From positions 1 through 14,040 of the forward strand of contig PFIF01000309.1 of NCBI GenBank assembly GCA_002782605.1: 14,040 bases of DNA, given 5' to 3'. The notes under the pieces are model-generated. The model was given only the letters and a program-made list of their open reading frames with translations, searched no databases and was not told where the DNA came from. Source of the stretch: Deltaproteobacteria bacterium CG_4_8_14_3_um_filter_43_13. GTDB taxonomy: Bacteria > Desulfobacterota > UBA8473. Below are positions 13,356 through 14,040 of this stretch, in pieces (positions within the stretch are counted from its first letter, which is position 1; each line of letters starts with the position of its first letter). A program made the position numbers and the translations under genes.

Positions 13356-13823
13356 TTACGCCAGGGACTGAACCATCTCTTCCAGGGCTTGCTGCCACCT
13401 GCCGAGGGAGGGTGATTCAGGGAGGGAATAGGTCGCTCCCTTTACATACGTATTCCCCAGTACCATCGTCTCTCCGTCTCTTACTGCAGAAGCTAACCCC
13501 TGAGCTGTTGCAGGGCCATAGCCAATAAGTACAAGAATCTCTGGCTTTTCGTCGATAACCGGGTCCTCCCAAGGCCAGCGCATATAATTTGCCACTTCCG
13601 CAGCCCACATCTTTCTCACAGTCTTTGCCCCCTTTGCCTTAAGGCTTAAGGGGGTATTCCCTGTGGCGGCAATAGGGGCGCCGATCCTGTTGCTGATCTC
13701 CACCACATAATCCACTAACTTCTTGGTGCCAAAGTCCACCTCTTCACATAATTGGCCCGCCATAAGCAAGACCTTCTTCCCTTTGAGATGCTCTGCTAGT
13801 TTCCTGGGGTCTTTTTCACTCAT
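13356..13823 (-). CDS. cdhB: CODH/ACS epsilon subunit (CdhB-like)
   Basis: 155 residues, slightly shorter than the usual 165-170 of archaeal CdhB. It matches the Rossmann-like (DHS-type) fold of the epsilon subunit: KKVLLMAGQLCEEVDFGTKK at about 15-34, then RIGAPIAATGNT, WAAEVANYMRWPWEDP, EILVLIGYGPATAQGL and the C-terminal PSLGRWQQALEEMV. In methanogens this subunit binds the CdhA catalytic subunit and is placed next to it in the alpha2-epsilon2 complex. The ATG overlaps the upstream cdhA stop by 4 nt (ATGA), the classical cdhA-cdhB order. Archaeal-type epsilon subunits are mostly known from methanogens and some bacteria with the same CODH type; most acetogens lack them. Confidence 0.88.
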   Translation of the reverse strand: MSEKDPRKLAEHLKGKKVLLMAGQLCEEVDFGTKKLVDYVVEISNRIGAPIAATGNTPLSLKAKGAKTVRKMWAAEVANYMRWPWEDPVIDEKPEILVLIGYGPATAQGLASAVRDGETMVLGNTYVKGATYSLPESPSLGRWQQALEEMVQSLA

Positions 13824-14040
13824 ATCTTCATTCCCTCCTTCCTCAGATTTTCCTTTGCCTTCTTCGTCACCAATTTAGGTGTCTTGGCAAAAAAACGCGC
13901 CTCGTGGGTGCTGTATTCATGGGCGAACTCGTCCGTCGTAAGGAGACGACCATCCCGATGCCTGGCCTTTTTTATTGTCACTCCTTCTGTATCCCAGCCC
14001 CACTTTTCCTTCAACTCCTTGAGGAGACGGACCTTCTGCC
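13820..14040 (-). CDS. cdhA: CODH alpha subunit (CdhA-like), C-terminal end only
   Basis: The last 72 or so codons of a gene that continues past the window edge. The frame is open from 14040 through QKVRLLKELKEKWGWDTEGV to the C-terminus KENLRKEGMKI, ending at 13820. The fragment is basic and helical and contains none of the metal-cluster motifs, so the family call depends mainly on position: it overlaps the cdhB-like start by 4 nt, as cdhA does in methanogen operons. A TTG near 14014 could look like a start, but the frame stays open upstream of it. The catalytic C-cluster region must lie outside this window. Confidence 0.6.
   Translation of the reverse strand, partial: QKVRLLKELKEKWGWDTEGVTIKKARHRDGRLLTTDEFAHEYSTHEARFFAKTPKLVTKKAKENLRKEGMKI

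Noticed and set aside
13417..13608. A 63-codon minus-strand frame inside cdhB
   Set aside because: It is an out-of-frame shadow of the cdhB-like coding sequence.

Overview
The window is a block of anaerobic carbon metabolism genes, all read from the minus strand. The right edge holds the end of an archaeal-type CO dehydrogenase/acetyl-CoA synthase (CODH/ACS) operon: the 3' end of a cdhA-like alpha subunit, then a cdhB-like epsilon subunit. The mix of CODH/ACS and formylmethanofuran-dehydrogenase-like genes with a sugar ABC transporter (Sec signal peptide on its binding protein), Shine-Dalgarno sites of the GGAGG type and a YjiM-like double-cubane protein suggests a strictly anaerobic Gram-negative bacterium with a Wood-Ljungdahl pathway. 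Desulfobacterota or a similar sediment lineage is plausible, but the taxon is an inference.

Layout in transcription order (right to left): cdhA' - cdhB - two tandem paralogous unknown genes - a third unknown gene that looks like a distant relative of the pair - a 29-codon CxxC mini-ORF wedged by 4-nt overlaps - a PHP-domain phosphoesterase - a Mg-chelatase-I/MoxR-like AAA+ ATPase with a cysteine cluster - a CooC-like nickel-insertion ATPase - a 90-bp imperfect hairpin element - an fwdB-like subunit lacking the metal-ligand cysteine - an fwdD-like subunit - an iron-sulfur protein - a degenerate-looking selenocysteine tRNA gene. Spacing from cdhA to cooC is tight, which suggests one CODH assembly/maturation transcription unit. 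The hairpin before fwdB, followed by a T-rich stretch on the minus strand, may end or attenuate it.

A gene-poor stretch of about 570 bp (5941-6514) holds short palindromes, a GGGTCAGACCC pair and a short possible gene remnant.

The left part is a second unit: a YjiM-type double-cubane [8Fe-9S] protein, a PfkB-family sugar kinase, and a ribose-type ABC importer (RbsC-like permease, RbsB-like periplasmic binding protein, single-domain RbsA-like ATPase). It ends in a second binding-protein-like gene that lacks a signal peptide and carries a frameshift. Together these would import and phosphorylate an unidentified sugar or polyol; how the double-cubane protein relates to this is unknown.

Most notable points: (1) an uncharacterised module of three related proteins, a mini-protein and a PHP enzyme embedded between CODH subunits and CODH metal-insertion ATPases; (2) an fwdB/fwdD/Fe-S cassette without fwdA or fwdC and with Arg in place of the expected metal-ligand Cys; (3) a frameshifted, leaderless binding protein whose break lies just after an A8 run containing an in-frame A_AAA_AAA slippery heptamer; (4) a selC-like gene with several stem defects.
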